64,000 nt of DNA from Termitidicoccus mucosus (GCF_038725785.1 NZ_CP109796.1:3844001-3908000), one strand, 5' to 3'; shown: positions 24,955-33,207, counted from the first letter of the stretch. Program-made: numbers and translations. Notes: generated by a model from the sequence alone, not told the origin.

Positions 24955-26241
24955 TTATTGCTCGAAAATGTTGTATTCCGTGTTCGAATCCTTGACGGGG
25001 ATGGCGTCGTATTCCGCCTGCGTGCCATACCATTTCTTGATGATCGCGCCGCTGTTCTGGTCGGGCACGATATCGTAGAGCAGGTAGTTGACGTTGGTTT
25101 CCACCACATCAACCGCGTTCCACACCGCGTTGCCCGAAACCGGGTTGGAGCTGCCTTGGTCGACACTCTCGTCAATGGTTAACATGTTTTGCTTCGTATC
25201 GAGCTGGGATTTGTTTACGGCATCGAGCGCGCTCGCGCCCGCTTTCACGCCGCGCAGTAGCATGCCGCCGCCAAAAGACCCCGTGCCGGAGGTGTTGTAG
25301 AGCGTCACCGCACCATAGGCCGATGTGCCGTAGAAAGTGAACGCGCCAGCCTGAAAGCCGATGCCGCCGGCCCCGCTCCCTGTTATAAAAAGCTCGTCAT
25401 TGGGCGTCTCATTCGACCGCTCGTAAATCGCGCTGTTGATTCCGGTGGCGGGAAGAGAGGAAGGCCCGCCGCCGCCCGTCGCCACCACCCATGCGCTGTT
25501 CTTCCGGACATACTCGCTGCCGTTGGCAGGAGCGTCGGTGAGGATGCGAGTCCAATTGCCCCATACACCGACACTTTTAATACGAGTGTAAAGGGCTCCA
25601 GTCCCAGCGTGCGCGGCATATTGTGTTACATAGTCAGGCTGAATGCCGACGACCCACCCGTAAAACCAACCAACATCAGGAGCATGAGCAGCTGTGTCAC
25701 CGCCATACGCAATCCCGGCTTCAAGGGCATCGTTCCAATCTGCAAGACCGATACCACCGTATTGCACAGCAGGCGCAAGCCTCGGCGGCAGCGCATACTG
25801 CGGATGAGGATTCGCCGCGGCAGTGTGCGAGGTGAGAGCCTGCCCGAGCTCGTCGAGGGTGACGGCGTAGCCGGCGAGATCGGCGGAGAGGTTGGAGACG
25901 GCCTGCATGGACGCTTTGCCGGCGAGCTGCGCGGAGAGGTCGGACACATCGGTGTTGAGGTCGGCGAGCTGTGATTGGATCGTGGATACAGCCGAGCCGA
26001 GCAGCGAGAGATCGGCGGCCTGGGCGAAGGTCGCGATCGCGGTGGTGCCCGGCACGCGATCGGCACCAAAGGAGAGCAGGCTGTTGGGCTGCGGAGTGAC
26101 GGAGCGATCGACCCACTCGGTGCCGGCGGCGTTGCGCTGTTGGAGCTCGAAGGAGTTTGCAGGGGGAGCGGCCGTGCTCGTGCAGGCCGCGAGCAACATC
26201 GCTGCAAGGGTGGCGATGAGGGATTGAATTTTGTTTTTCAT
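24955..26241 (-). CDS. Fibre-like protein with lipoprotein signal
   Basis: 428 residues from the ATG at 26241. The N-terminus is a lipoprotein signal (SLIATLAAMLLAACTS, Cys19). A coiled region follows (IQSQLADLNTDVSDLSAQLAGKASMQAV), then TAANPHPQYALPP, a motif common in phage tail fibres, and beta-rich repeats (GADRVPGTTAIATF, LYTRIKSVGVWGNWTRILTD). The C-terminus is ALDAVNKSQLDTKQ, a chaperone-like fibre ending. The domain content says tail fibre; the lipobox says outer-membrane lipoprotein. Confidence 0.75.
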   Translation of the reverse strand: MKNKIQSLIATLAAMLLAACTSTAAPPANSFELQQRNAAGTEWVDRSVTPQPNSLLSFGADRVPGTTAIATFAQAADLSLLGSAVSTIQSQLADLNTDVSDLSAQLAGKASMQAVSNLSADLAGYAVTLDELGQALTSHTAAANPHPQYALPPRLAPAVQYGGIGLADWNDALEAGIAYGGDTAAHAPDVGWFYGWVVGIQPDYVTQYAAHAGTGALYTRIKSVGVWGNWTRILTDAPANGSEYVRKNSAWVVATGGGGPSSLPATGINSAIYERSNETPNDELFITGSGAGGIGFQAGAFTFYGTSAYGAVTLYNTSGTGSFGGGMLLRGVKAGASALDAVNKSQLDTKQNMLTIDESVDQGSSNPVSGNAVWNAVDVVETNVNYLLYDIVPDQNSGAIIKKWYGTQAEYDAIPVKDSNTEYNIFEQ

Positions 26242-26264
26242 AACCGCGAAGGATGCGAAGAGGG

Positions 26265-26561
26265 TTAGATGAGTTTGTGCCACTGGCCGTCGTCGCCGCG
26301 CCGCCAGAACTCGATGCGATCGCGCGCGGGATTGTAGATGCGCTTGTAGGTGCGGGCGGGCGGCTGCGGGTCGAGCGCGGCGAGGAGGTCGGCGATCGGC
26401 GCGCCGGCCGCCGCGGCATCGGAGAGCGCATGGTCGATGTCGCAGATGGCCTCGAGCGGGACGAGCTGGTCGACGCCACCCTGCACCACGACGACATGGG
26501 CGTCGCGCGCGGGCGTGAGGAGCACGGGGATTTCGGAGAGCTTTTTGTAGGTGTCGGGCAT
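26265..26561 (-). CDS. Small tail-region protein, unknown
   Basis: 98 residues: KKLSEIPVLLTPARDAHVVVVQGG ... TYKRIYNPARDRIEFWRRGDDGQWHKLI. Compact and well formed, but I recognise no family. It lies between tape measure and fibre genes. Confidence 0.6.
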   Translation of the reverse strand: MPDTYKKLSEIPVLLTPARDAHVVVVQGGVDQLVPLEAICDIDHALSDAAAAGAPIADLLAALDPQPPARTYKRIYNPARDRIEFWRRGDDGQWHKLI

Positions 26562-26586
26562 CAGAGTTCGGAGAGGATGTTTTTTA

Positions 26587-29124
26587 TCAGCTGTTCATGC
26601 GGAAAAACTCGCGGGTGATGTCGCGGACGGTGTCGCGGAAATCGCCCGAGGTGAGGATGTCGTTGCGGGCGGCGGCCCAGTCCATGAAGAAGCGCTGCGT
26701 GATGTTCGGCGCGGGCGGCTGGCCGAGCGCGGAGGCCAGCGCGGCGACACCACCGCCGGAGGAGACCGACGGCGCGCTGGTCGCGGTGAGCTGCGCCGCC
26801 GGCAGCGAGGCAAAGGGAGTCTCGGCCAGGGAAGAGGTGATGATCGCCGGATCGTAGGTGCCGGCGTTGATTTGCGAGAGCATGCTGTCGCCGTATTTCG
26901 CGCGCGATGCGCCGCGGATCACGAACTCGTCGCCGTCGCTGCCGTCGTTGAGGACCGCGAGGGTGTTGCGGCCGCGCACGCGGCCGCCGCCGGCAAAGGC
27001 GCTGGCCGCGGCGAGGACCAGCGCAAGCGCGAGCGCGCCGAAGATCAGCGCGACACCGAACGAACTGATGCCGCTGGCGACGGCGCCGGGCATGGCGCTG
27101 GCGGCGACGGCGGCATTGGCCGCGACGGTTTTGCCCGTCTGCTGCGTGCGGATGGCATCCTGCGTCGCCGAGATGCCGACCATGCCGGTCTTGATGAGGG
27201 CGGTGTTCATCACCCATTGAATCCCCATTTGGACAAGCGTATCCAACAACTGCCGAAAGACGGTATCGCCCAGGGCAAGGAGCGCATCGCCAAACTGCCC
27301 GGTGCCGGCCGCCCAGTTGTAGATCTCGTCGGTGATGCCCCGCGCGGTGTCGAGGAGTGTGCCGCTGGTAAAGTCGGCGAATTGATTACCGACCGTGCCG
27401 AGCTGCGAGGAGTAGTTGAGCAGGCCGGCCTCGACGCCCTCGCCCGCGGTGAGTCCCGAGCCGTCGAAGGTTTTGGTGTAATTATCCCGAGCCTTATCGA
27501 TGTCACGCTTTTCAGTCGGCACGCCTCCTCCAAGGCGTTGAATCTCGCGCACGAGGGCGTCGATTCTGGCCTCGAGTGCGGCGCGCTCGGAGTCGCTGAG
27601 CTCGCCCGATTCGAGCATCTCCGCACGCCGGTCGATCATCTCGGAAAGAAGCCTGCCCTCCTCGGCGATGAGTTTGTTGAGCTCCTCCTGGCGCTGAATG
27701 CGCGTGAGATCGGGATTGGAGGCGACGATCTCCTTGTTGTGGCGGATTTGGGCGAGTGCGGACTGCTCCTCGATGTCGGCAACCTTCGCAGTTTCGTCGG
27801 CGAGTTGTTTTGTGGTGGTGACGCGTCTATCGCCGGCTTGGGCCTTGGCCCGCTCATCGGCGGTTTCTTTTTCGATCTCGGCGACCTTGAGGTCGACATC
27901 CTTGAACTGCTGGAGGCGCTGACTGGCGGCGTCGAGGCCGGAGGCGGTTTTTTGCGCGCCGGCCTCGGCGGCGGCGAGGTTACTCCCGAGCGTGGCCATG
28001 GCGCGGGCGCGGTTTTCCTCAATGGTCTTGAGCTCGCTTTCCTGGGCGATCTGGCGGTTGAGCGAGTCGATTTGTTTTTGGAGTTCGACGCCTTTTTGGA
28101 AGTCGCCGGGCGCGGAGGGATTTTCTTCGTCCTCGGGCGCGGCGACGCCCATGCCGCGAAGCATGGCCGGGCTGGATGCCGCCTGAGCCTGAAGGTCCCT
28201 GATTGCGGCCTTGAGCGTGTCGACTTTGGCGGTGTCGATCCAGGCGTCCTTGGGTTTTTCCCTGGCCGCGGCGAGGGCGGTTTGCGCGACCTCCAATTCA
28301 CGATCGGCGAGGGTCTTGGCCTCCTCGGCAAGTCGTTTTTGGTCGGCAAGGAGCTTTGCCTTGTCCGCCAGAGTGAGGGCCTCGAGGTCGGCGATGAGCT
28401 GCTGCTCCTTGATGATTTTCTGCTCGGGCGACAGGGAACTGTCGTTGCGGATTTTCACCTGAGCGAGCGCGAGTTCGGCGCGGCGGATTCTCTGCGTGGC
28501 CTCGAACTGTCGCTCGAGGGCGGCGCCGGCCTCGTCGTAGAATCGCATCGCCTCGGTGAGCGCGGTGGCGAATGCGCTGGCGCTGGCCTTGGCGAGATCG
28601 TCGGCGCTTTCCCTGGCGCGGTCGAGCGACCAGGCAAATTCGTCGGCGGCGCGGGCGGCCTCCGCGGCCAGACCAGCCTGCCAGATGGAATACAGTTTCA
28701 TGCCGACGGCGGTGACGGCGGCGAGGGCCAGGCCGAGCGGCCCCATCATGGAAACGAAGACGCCGCGCACGGCGTTGACGGCACCGACGACATTGCCTGA
28801 GAGCACGCCGGCCAGGAGCATGTTGGCGCGCTGGAGGTTCTCGGTTTTGAGCGTGGCCTGACCCAGCCCGGTCCCCATGCCCATCGCCGACTTCGTGCCG
28901 GCGTCGGCCAGTTGCTTGAGGTTTGCAAGCTCCGTGTTGGTCTTCTGCAAGGCGGCCAGATCGCCTTTCACCCTGGCGAGCTCCGCATTCAGGTTCACCA
29001 CTGCTTTCGCGCTCTCGGTCGCCTCGACCTTGGTCTTCTGCAGCTCCTCACGCGCGCGATTGGCCCCGGCGAGCTCGTCGCGGATTTTGATGAGGATTTC
29101 GAGCGTGGTGTTGTCGTCGGCCAT
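26587..29124 (-). CDS. Tail tape measure protein
   Basis: 845 residues, the longest gene of the tail block after the tail-tip gene. Extensive coiled coil at 1-100 and 200-560 (rich in Lys/Glu/Ala heptads). Hydrophobic stretches lie at about 100-150 (ANMLLAGVLSGNVVGAVNA, LGLALAAVTAVGM) and 690-730 (FGVALIFGALALALVLAAAS). The C-terminus holds GGGRVRGRNTLAVLNDGSDGDEFVIRGASRAKYG, typical of tape measures. Sets tail length and helps form the DNA channel. Preceded by the chaperone genes, as in most long-tailed phages. Confidence 0.88.
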   Translation of the reverse strand: MADDNTTLEILIKIRDELAGANRAREELQKTKVEATESAKAVVNLNAELARVKGDLAALQKTNTELANLKQLADAGTKSAMGMGTGLGQATLKTENLQRANMLLAGVLSGNVVGAVNAVRGVFVSMMGPLGLALAAVTAVGMKLYSIWQAGLAAEAARAADEFAWSLDRARESADDLAKASASAFATALTEAMRFYDEAGAALERQFEATQRIRRAELALAQVKIRNDSSLSPEQKIIKEQQLIADLEALTLADKAKLLADQKRLAEEAKTLADRELEVAQTALAAAREKPKDAWIDTAKVDTLKAAIRDLQAQAASSPAMLRGMGVAAPEDEENPSAPGDFQKGVELQKQIDSLNRQIAQESELKTIEENRARAMATLGSNLAAAEAGAQKTASGLDAASQRLQQFKDVDLKVAEIEKETADERAKAQAGDRRVTTTKQLADETAKVADIEEQSALAQIRHNKEIVASNPDLTRIQRQEELNKLIAEEGRLLSEMIDRRAEMLESGELSDSERAALEARIDALVREIQRLGGGVPTEKRDIDKARDNYTKTFDGSGLTAGEGVEAGLLNYSSQLGTVGNQFADFTSGTLLDTARGITDEIYNWAAGTGQFGDALLALGDTVFRQLLDTLVQMGIQWVMNTALIKTGMVGISATQDAIRTQQTGKTVAANAAVAASAMPGAVASGISSFGVALIFGALALALVLAAASAFAGGGRVRGRNTLAVLNDGSDGDEFVIRGASRAKYGDSMLSQINAGTYDPAIITSSLAETPFASLPAAQLTATSAPSVSSGGGVAALASALGQPPAPNITQRFFMDWAAARNDILTSGDFRDTVRDITREFFRMNS

Positions 29125-29131
29125 TGTATAA

Positions 29132-29550
29132 TCAGCTAAAGCGCGCTTGGATTATTTTATCCATCACGGTGTCGAAGCGGGCGGCGGCTTCATCGTCACC
29201 GACATCGGGGGAGCGTCGAAGGCTGTCGCGGTATTCGCTGGCGGCGGCGGCGGCACCTTTGAGACCAAAGGCGCAGGCGGCGGCGTGGTAGGCGGAGTCG
29301 AGATGCCGGAGGGCGCGGAGGCGCCCGGCGGCGGCGTGCTGGTCGAGGGCGAGGGTGAGCTGGTCGAGGCTCCAGTCGCGCCAGATCTCGGCGTAGGTGC
29401 GGCCGAGGAGGGCGACGCCGGCAGCGACGAGAGCACCGAGCCCACCAGATGCTTCACCATTTTCTCCATCGCCTCCTGCATCATCGACGCCTGGAAGGCG
29501 TAGAGCCGCTTGAGCATGCCTTCCAAACTGCCGATCGTATTTTTCCTGCG
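29132..29550 (-). CDS. Tail assembly chaperone, -1 frame extension (no start of its own)
   Basis: In the -1 frame relative to the upstream chaperone gene there is a well-formed sequence with no usable start codon: GGLGALVAAGVALLGRTYAEIWRDWSLDQLTLALDQ, then LRHLDSAYHAAACAFGLKG, ending FDTVMDKIIQARFS with a TGA at 29132-29134. That stop is 7 nt before the tape-measure ATG. The zero frame over the same DNA is Pro/Ser/Thr-rich and looks like non-coding shadow. This matches the G/GT-type chaperone made by programmed frameshifting. A-rich candidates for the slip lie at 29538-29548 (AGGAAAAATAC) and about 29464-29473 (GAGAAAATGG). Confidence 0.65.
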
Positions 29551-29880
29551 CTCGATCTGACCAAGCGCGATAGGAAAATTTAGCTCGTCGGCGACGGCAA
29601 GCAGCGCGATCTGCCCCGCGATTGTATATATGTCGGCCGCGTGCTTTCCCTTGTATTTATTATCCCAGTGCGCGGATTTCCCGAGGCAGAGCTCGATGCG
29701 CTCCTGCTCTTTGCCAGCGAGCATGAGCTCGACGTAGGTCTCGGCAAAGCGCAGAGGGAGCTGGCGCACGAAAACACGCTCGGCGGGGGCGTTGTTGCGA
29801 AGGGCGAGGACGCGGCGGCCGCCGCACGCGGTATCGAGGTCGCGCTCGGCCTTGGATTTTTTGGGTGGTCTGTCAGGCAT
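29164..29880 (-). CDS. Tail assembly chaperone, zero-frame product
   Basis: 238 residues from the ATG at 29880. The first 140 or so residues look genuine (RPPKKSKAERDLDTACGGRR, FVRQLPLRFAETYVELMLAG, GKHAADIYTIAGQIALLAVADELNF, MLKRLYAFQASMMQEAMEKMVKHLVG). After about residue 148 the frame becomes Pro/Ser/Thr-rich low complexity, and the meaningful coding continues in the -1 frame. Placed between the major tail protein and the tape measure, exactly where tail chaperones lie. No sequence family recognised. Confidence 0.7.
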   Translation of the reverse strand: MPDRPPKKSKAERDLDTACGGRRVLALRNNAPAERVFVRQLPLRFAETYVELMLAGKEQERIELCLGKSAHWDNKYKGKHAADIYTIAGQIALLAVADELNFPIALGQIERRKNTIGSLEGMLKRLYAFQASMMQEAMEKMVKHLVGSVLSSLPASPSSAAPTPRSGATGASTSSPSPSTSTPPPGASAPSGISTPPTTPPPAPLVSKVPPPPPANTATAFDAPPMSVTMKPPPASTP

Positions 29881-29886
29881 CGGGGG

Positions 29887-29906
29887 AAAATTACGAATTA
29901 CGAATG
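29887..29906. repeat. Degenerate ACGAATTACGAAT repeat
   Basis: AAAATTACGAATTACGAATG lies just upstream of the chaperone gene. Same family as the copies inside uvrA at 63484-63515 and 63551-63562. Confidence 0.6.
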
Positions 29907-29980
29907 AGGGGAGGCGCTGCCGCGCCGTTTTCGCCGCGGCAGCGCCGGTGATCTTCTTGTTACTTGCCACTTCGCCGCCG

Positions 29981-30742
29981 TCAGGCGGGGACGACCTGGA
30001 CCACGCAGGGCGTGGTGACGAGGGTGCCGCTCGCGCTGGCGACTTCGCAGACGTAGCCGCCGGCGTCGGTCTCGGCGGCCTCGGCCACGGTGTAGGCCGC
30101 GGCGGTGGCGCCCGCGATGGCCACGCCGTTTTTCTTCCATTGGTAACCGGTGGGCGCGGACCCGCTGGTGGTCACGGTGAGGGTGAGCGGGGCGCCTTCG
30201 TTCACGCTGAGCGAGGCCGGCGGTTGCGTGGCAATGGTGGTGCCGGCAGTGACATCGGCATTGAATTCCCAATGAAGATCGCTGGCGCCGGTGTTGGTGA
30301 ATTTGAGGGTGGCGAAACTGTAGGTCTTGTCGCCGAACTTGACCTGCCCGTCGCGCTGCGCCGAGCAGGGGAATGGGGCGACGTAGGCTTTCACCTTGCC
30401 GGAATTATCCTTGGGATCGCGAAGCCAGATCTCGGAGGTTCCGTCGGAGAGGCCGTTGAGCGAGCCGCCGAGAGCCTCGATGACTTTGAAAATATTGTAG
30501 CACTTCAAGGCGACCGATTCATTGGAGTCGACCTGGTCGCGCCGGATCGGACGCAGTTTGCCGTCGACACCGGGAAACGGGAGTGCGGAAATTTCCGCCG
30601 TGCCGTCGTAATCAACGAGGTCGACGAGAAAGATGTAGGGCGTGGCCGGAGTGGCGGCGGGCGTGTATTTGAGCACGCTGCGCGTGATGTAGGTCGTATT
30701 TGCCGCTTCGAGTGCCGCGGCGGGGATGGGAGGGACTGACAT
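29981..30742 (-). CDS. Major tail (tube) protein with C-terminal Ig-like domain
   Basis: 253 residues. The first 165 or so form the predicted tube protein (RSVLKYTPAATPATPYIFLV, DGKLRPIRRDQVDSNESVAL, FATLKFTNTGASDLHWEFNA). Residues about 170-253 are an Ig-like domain: GSAPTGYQWKKNGVAIAGAT, then AAETDAGGYVCEV. Such Ig domains decorate the outside of tails and may bind host-surface glycans. The 19-bp leader motif lies 6 nt before its ATG. Confidence 0.8.
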   Translation of the reverse strand: MSVPPIPAAALEAANTTYITRSVLKYTPAATPATPYIFLVDLVDYDGTAEISALPFPGVDGKLRPIRRDQVDSNESVALKCYNIFKVIEALGGSLNGLSDGTSEIWLRDPKDNSGKVKAYVAPFPCSAQRDGQVKFGDKTYSFATLKFTNTGASDLHWEFNADVTAGTTIATQPPASLSVNEGAPLTLTVTTSGSAPTGYQWKKNGVAIAGATAAAYTVAEAAETDAGGYVCEVASASGTLVTTPCVVQVVPA

Positions 30743-30748
30743 GGTAGT

Positions 30749-30767
30749 GTATTTGGTTTTTGGTTAC
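30749..30767 (-). promoter_or_regulatory. 19-bp leader motif
   Basis: On the coding strand GTAACCAAAAACCAAATAC, then ACTACC, then the ATG of the major tail gene. The identical 19-mer precedes the gene at 52740. Confidence 0.6.
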
Positions 30768-30774
30768 GGGTGGA

Positions 30775-31209
30775 TTAGAAGCGCAGCGGCGTGCTGACGC
30801 GAAGGTGGTGGGTGACGAGGCCGGCAGGGGCGTCCTCGACGAAGTCGTGGCCGAGGATGCGCCACGGGCACGTCGCGGTGGCGACGAGGTGCTGGTGATT
30901 CTCGGCCTCGATGGCGGCGATGGCCTCGGCGAGGGCGTCGAGCGCGGTGTAGGCGGACTCCATGAGGGGATTGTGGATGATCGCGGCCGTGAGCTCCTCG
31001 GTGAGCACGGCGGGCGCGGGCTCGTCGTCGCCCAAGCGCTGGCCGCGCGCGGTGGTGATGACCACGCACAGGCCGAGCTTGGCGAGCTCGATATCGAGCT
31101 TGCTCTCAATGTTGGCCAGCTCCTCGGTGAGGATGGGCACGCCGGCGAAATACTCATGCGCGGCGATCACGTCGCGGAGCTGGTTTTGGAGCTGGATGAA
31201 GGGATTCAT
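30775..31209 (-). CDS. Predicted tail terminator / tail completion protein
   Basis: 144 residues: NPFIQLQNQLRDVIAAHEYF, then LDIELAKLGLCVVITTARG and PWRILGHDFVEDAPAGLVTHHLRV. No named family could be assigned by eye. Size, fold pattern and position just before the major tail protein suit a tail terminator or Mu gp37-like role. Confidence 0.6.
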   Translation of the reverse strand: MNPFIQLQNQLRDVIAAHEYFAGVPILTEELANIESKLDIELAKLGLCVVITTARGQRLGDDEPAPAVLTEELTAAIIHNPLMESAYTALDALAEAIAAIEAENHQHLVATATCPWRILGHDFVEDAPAGLVTHHLRVSTPLRF

Positions 31210-31210
31210 G

Positions 31211-31246
31211 GGAATTAATAATTAAGAATTAAAAATTATGAATTGA
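31211..31246. repeat. Degenerate ATTAAGAATTAAAAATT repeat
   Basis: An AT-rich tract (AATTAATAATTAAGAATTAA, then AAATTATGAATT) between two phage tail genes; strikingly unlike the surrounding GC-rich DNA. It belongs to the same general class of short degenerate tandem repeats found elsewhere in the window. Confidence 0.65.
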
Positions 31247-31248
31247 GG

Positions 31249-31851
31249 TCAGCGGCGGAGAAAATTGCGGGAGAGGAAGCCGCGGGCTTCCTGCACGAGT
31301 CGGATGAGGACGAACTCGCGCGGGGGAAGCGCGGCCGGATCGCGGCGCACGCGCACGCGGGGCGTGAGCCGCCAGTAGGCGACGAGGCGTTTGCCTTCGC
31401 GGCGCACGAGGTAGCCGCCGCCTTTGCCGAAGCGGGAGCGGAAAAAGAAGATGTCGGGAATGGGGTTGTCGCGCGGGTTTTTGCCGGCGACCTCGGGGCG
31501 CAGCGGGATGGAGACATTCTTTTTGCCGGCGCGCGGTCCCCAGGTGCCGCCGTAGACGTGCGCGTTGATGGCGCGATCGGCGACCACGACGACGGCCTGC
31601 GTGTCGGTGGTCTGCGAGGTGTCGAGCTCGGTGGCGCCGGCGATGCGGCGTTTCCAGAAGTGCGAGCGTGGCCAGCCGCGCGCGTTGGGCGCGCCCTGGT
31701 CCTTGGCGCGGAACCAGGCGCGATACTCGTTGCGCCCGGCGCGGCCGAGCGCGAGCATGAGCGGGCGGCGGCGGCCGGGCTGCAGCGCGGCGTGGATGCG
31801 CTGGAGCTCGGGGCTCGCGGTGTCGCGGATGACCTGGACGGGGTCGCTCAT
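31249..31851 (-). CDS. Phage head-tail / virion morphogenesis-type protein
   Basis: 200 residues from the ATG at 31851. Contains GRAGRNEYRAWFRAKDQGAP, FWKRRIAGATELDTSQTTDT, AVVVVADRAINAHVYGGTW and KNVSIPLRPEV, resembling virion morphogenesis or tail-completion proteins (Mu gpG-like neighbourhood). It follows MuF. Confidence 0.6.
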   Translation of the reverse strand: MSDPVQVIRDTASPELQRIHAALQPGRRRPLMLALGRAGRNEYRAWFRAKDQGAPNARGWPRSHFWKRRIAGATELDTSQTTDTQAVVVVADRAINAHVYGGTWGPRAGKKNVSIPLRPEVAGKNPRDNPIPDIFFFRSRFGKGGGYLVRREGKRLVAYWRLTPRVRVRRDPAALPPREFVLIRLVQEARGFLSRNFLRR

Positions 31852-31978
31852 GGGTTGACTTTCAAGCCTCCACGGGGTTGATTGTGCCCGCGCATCGAGG
31901 AGCGTCGCGGACGTAAAGCACCGGGGCTCGCGCAGGCGACCGCATCGGGGCACTCGGTGGCAAGAGGGGGCGGGGTCT

Positions 31979-33181
31979 TCATGGCCTCGCCCCTCCTGTT
32001 TTCACCCAGGTGGTTTTCACGCCCCAGCGCTTGCCCGCGCCGGCGCCGGCGGCGGCCGTGCGGTCGAAGACGATGGTCGTGAGGGTGCCGCCGTAGTCGG
32101 CGCGAAATTCGTAGGTGCCGGGCTGGGTGCCGGGCAGGATCTGATCGGGCGAGCGCCAGACCTGCGGGATCAACTGCAGGTCGATGAGGTTGACAGGGCG
32201 GTTGGCGGAATCGGCCTCGGCCGCGATGTGGCGGCGCTGGATGTGGCGCAGCTCGTTGGCCGAGAGCCGCAGCTCCGCGCCGGCGAGCTCCGCGGCCTGC
32301 GCGGCGACCTGCGGCGAGGCGGTGCCGAGGGAGATGTCCCAGGTGACGGCGGGATCGGCGAGGGCTTTTTCGTAGAGGCCGAGCACGCGCTGGCCCTGCC
32401 ACGTGATGCGGCCGTCGCGGGCGACGTCGACCTGATCGCCGAAGACATCCCTGAAGCCGTCGAGGAGCGCGGGTGTGGCCTCGGGGACGGCGGCCTCGAG
32501 CTTCGCATTAAAATCGGCCTCGATGGAGCGCGGGCGCTCGCCGGGCTTGATGAGGCCGAGCGCCTCGGCCTCGTCGCGGCCGATGTCCTCGACGCCCATG
32601 CCGGAGCCGAAATCGAACGGCGGCCAGGGCTTCCCGAAGCGGGAAATTTTTTCCCAGATTGCGTCGGACTTGAGCGCGATCATGCGCCCGCCGTAGAAGC
32701 TGCCGCCGGCGTTGGCCCAGATCGAGGCCCAGTCGCGCGGCTCCTCGCGGTCCTCGTGGCGCACGAGCTCCTGCGCGGGATACTCGTCGAGGAGGTCGGG
32801 GTCCTGGCCGGTCTGCCAGGCGGCGGCCTCGCGGGCGTCGGCGACGTTGTGCTCGTAGACGAGGCTGAGGCGGCGGTTGCTGGTGATGTCGGTGAGCTCG
32901 CCGCTGTCGCCGGGCGCGGCGCCGAGGAGCCGGCGCATGTCGCTGACGAAGTTCGCGCGGTCCATGCGGCCGGCGTCGGCCATGGAGAGGGCGTCGCGGA
33001 TTTTTTGCTGCGCGGTGGCGACGGTGCGCAGGCTTTCCACCCGCGACATGAAAAACGCGCGCTCCTTGAGGCCGAGGTCCATCTGCGCCCACTGGGCCGA
33101 CGACAACGCCGAGGCGACCGGAGTGCGGGACTCCAGTTGCGCGACGGCGGCGTCGAGGGGCATGGGCGCGAGGGTGAGCAT
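31979..33181 (-). CDS. MuF-like minor head protein with C-terminal toxin-like (PBECR-type) domain
   Basis: 400 residues. The N-terminal and central parts match Mu gp30/MuF (RRLSLVYEHNVADAREAAAWQTGQDPDLLDEYP, then GKPWPPFDFGSGMGVEDIGRDEAEALGL). Residues about 307-400 form a separate module: ELRHIQRRHIAAEADSA, then IPQVWRSPDQILPG, YEFRADYGGTLTTIVFD and WGVKTTWVKT. The HxxxH-type start, SPDxIxPG turn and paired strands fit the Barnase/EndoU/ColicinE5/RelE-like (PBECR) nuclease group reported on MuF proteins. It could be injected with DNA or used against competitors. The usual Mu position (after the portal) is not kept: it comes after the capsid gene. Confidence 0.75.
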   Translation of the reverse strand: MLTLAPMPLDAAVAQLESRTPVASALSSAQWAQMDLGLKERAFFMSRVESLRTVATAQQKIRDALSMADAGRMDRANFVSDMRRLLGAAPGDSGELTDITSNRRLSLVYEHNVADAREAAAWQTGQDPDLLDEYPAQELVRHEDREEPRDWASIWANAGGSFYGGRMIALKSDAIWEKISRFGKPWPPFDFGSGMGVEDIGRDEAEALGLIKPGERPRSIEADFNAKLEAAVPEATPALLDGFRDVFGDQVDVARDGRITWQGQRVLGLYEKALADPAVTWDISLGTASPQVAAQAAELAGAELRLSANELRHIQRRHIAAEADSANRPVNLIDLQLIPQVWRSPDQILPGTQPGTYEFRADYGGTLTTIVFDRTAAAGAGAGKRWGVKTTWVKTGGARP

Positions 33182-33187
33182 GGGAGC

Positions 33188-33206
33188 GTATCCGTTTTAT
33201 TGATAC
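33188..33206 (-). promoter_or_regulatory. 19-bp leader motif
   Basis: Coding strand GTATCAATAAAACGGATAC, then GCTCCC, then the ATG of the MuF gene. No Shine-Dalgarno sequence is present. Confidence 0.65.
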
Positions 33207-33207
33207 T

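Larger units (their letters stand above)
23757..25590. repeat. Tandem duplication, two copies of about 917 bp
   Basis: Copy A (about 23757-24674) and copy B (about 24677-25590) are almost identical. The unit holds the 3' half of the fibre-like gene and the 5' half of the CBM-like gene. Copy B differs near its left edge by missing five bases (CGGCCCTGGCTTTGCTTGCGG in A is CGGCCTGGCTTTGCGG in B), which shifts the frame of the CBM-like gene. The junction reads GAGTGTAAGGGCTCGCCAGTC. Confidence 0.92.

Noticed and set aside
23428-25590. Possible diversity-generating retroelement in the fibre region
   Set aside because: No reverse transcriptase gene was seen, and the two repeat copies differ by a short deletion, not by adenine-biased substitutions.
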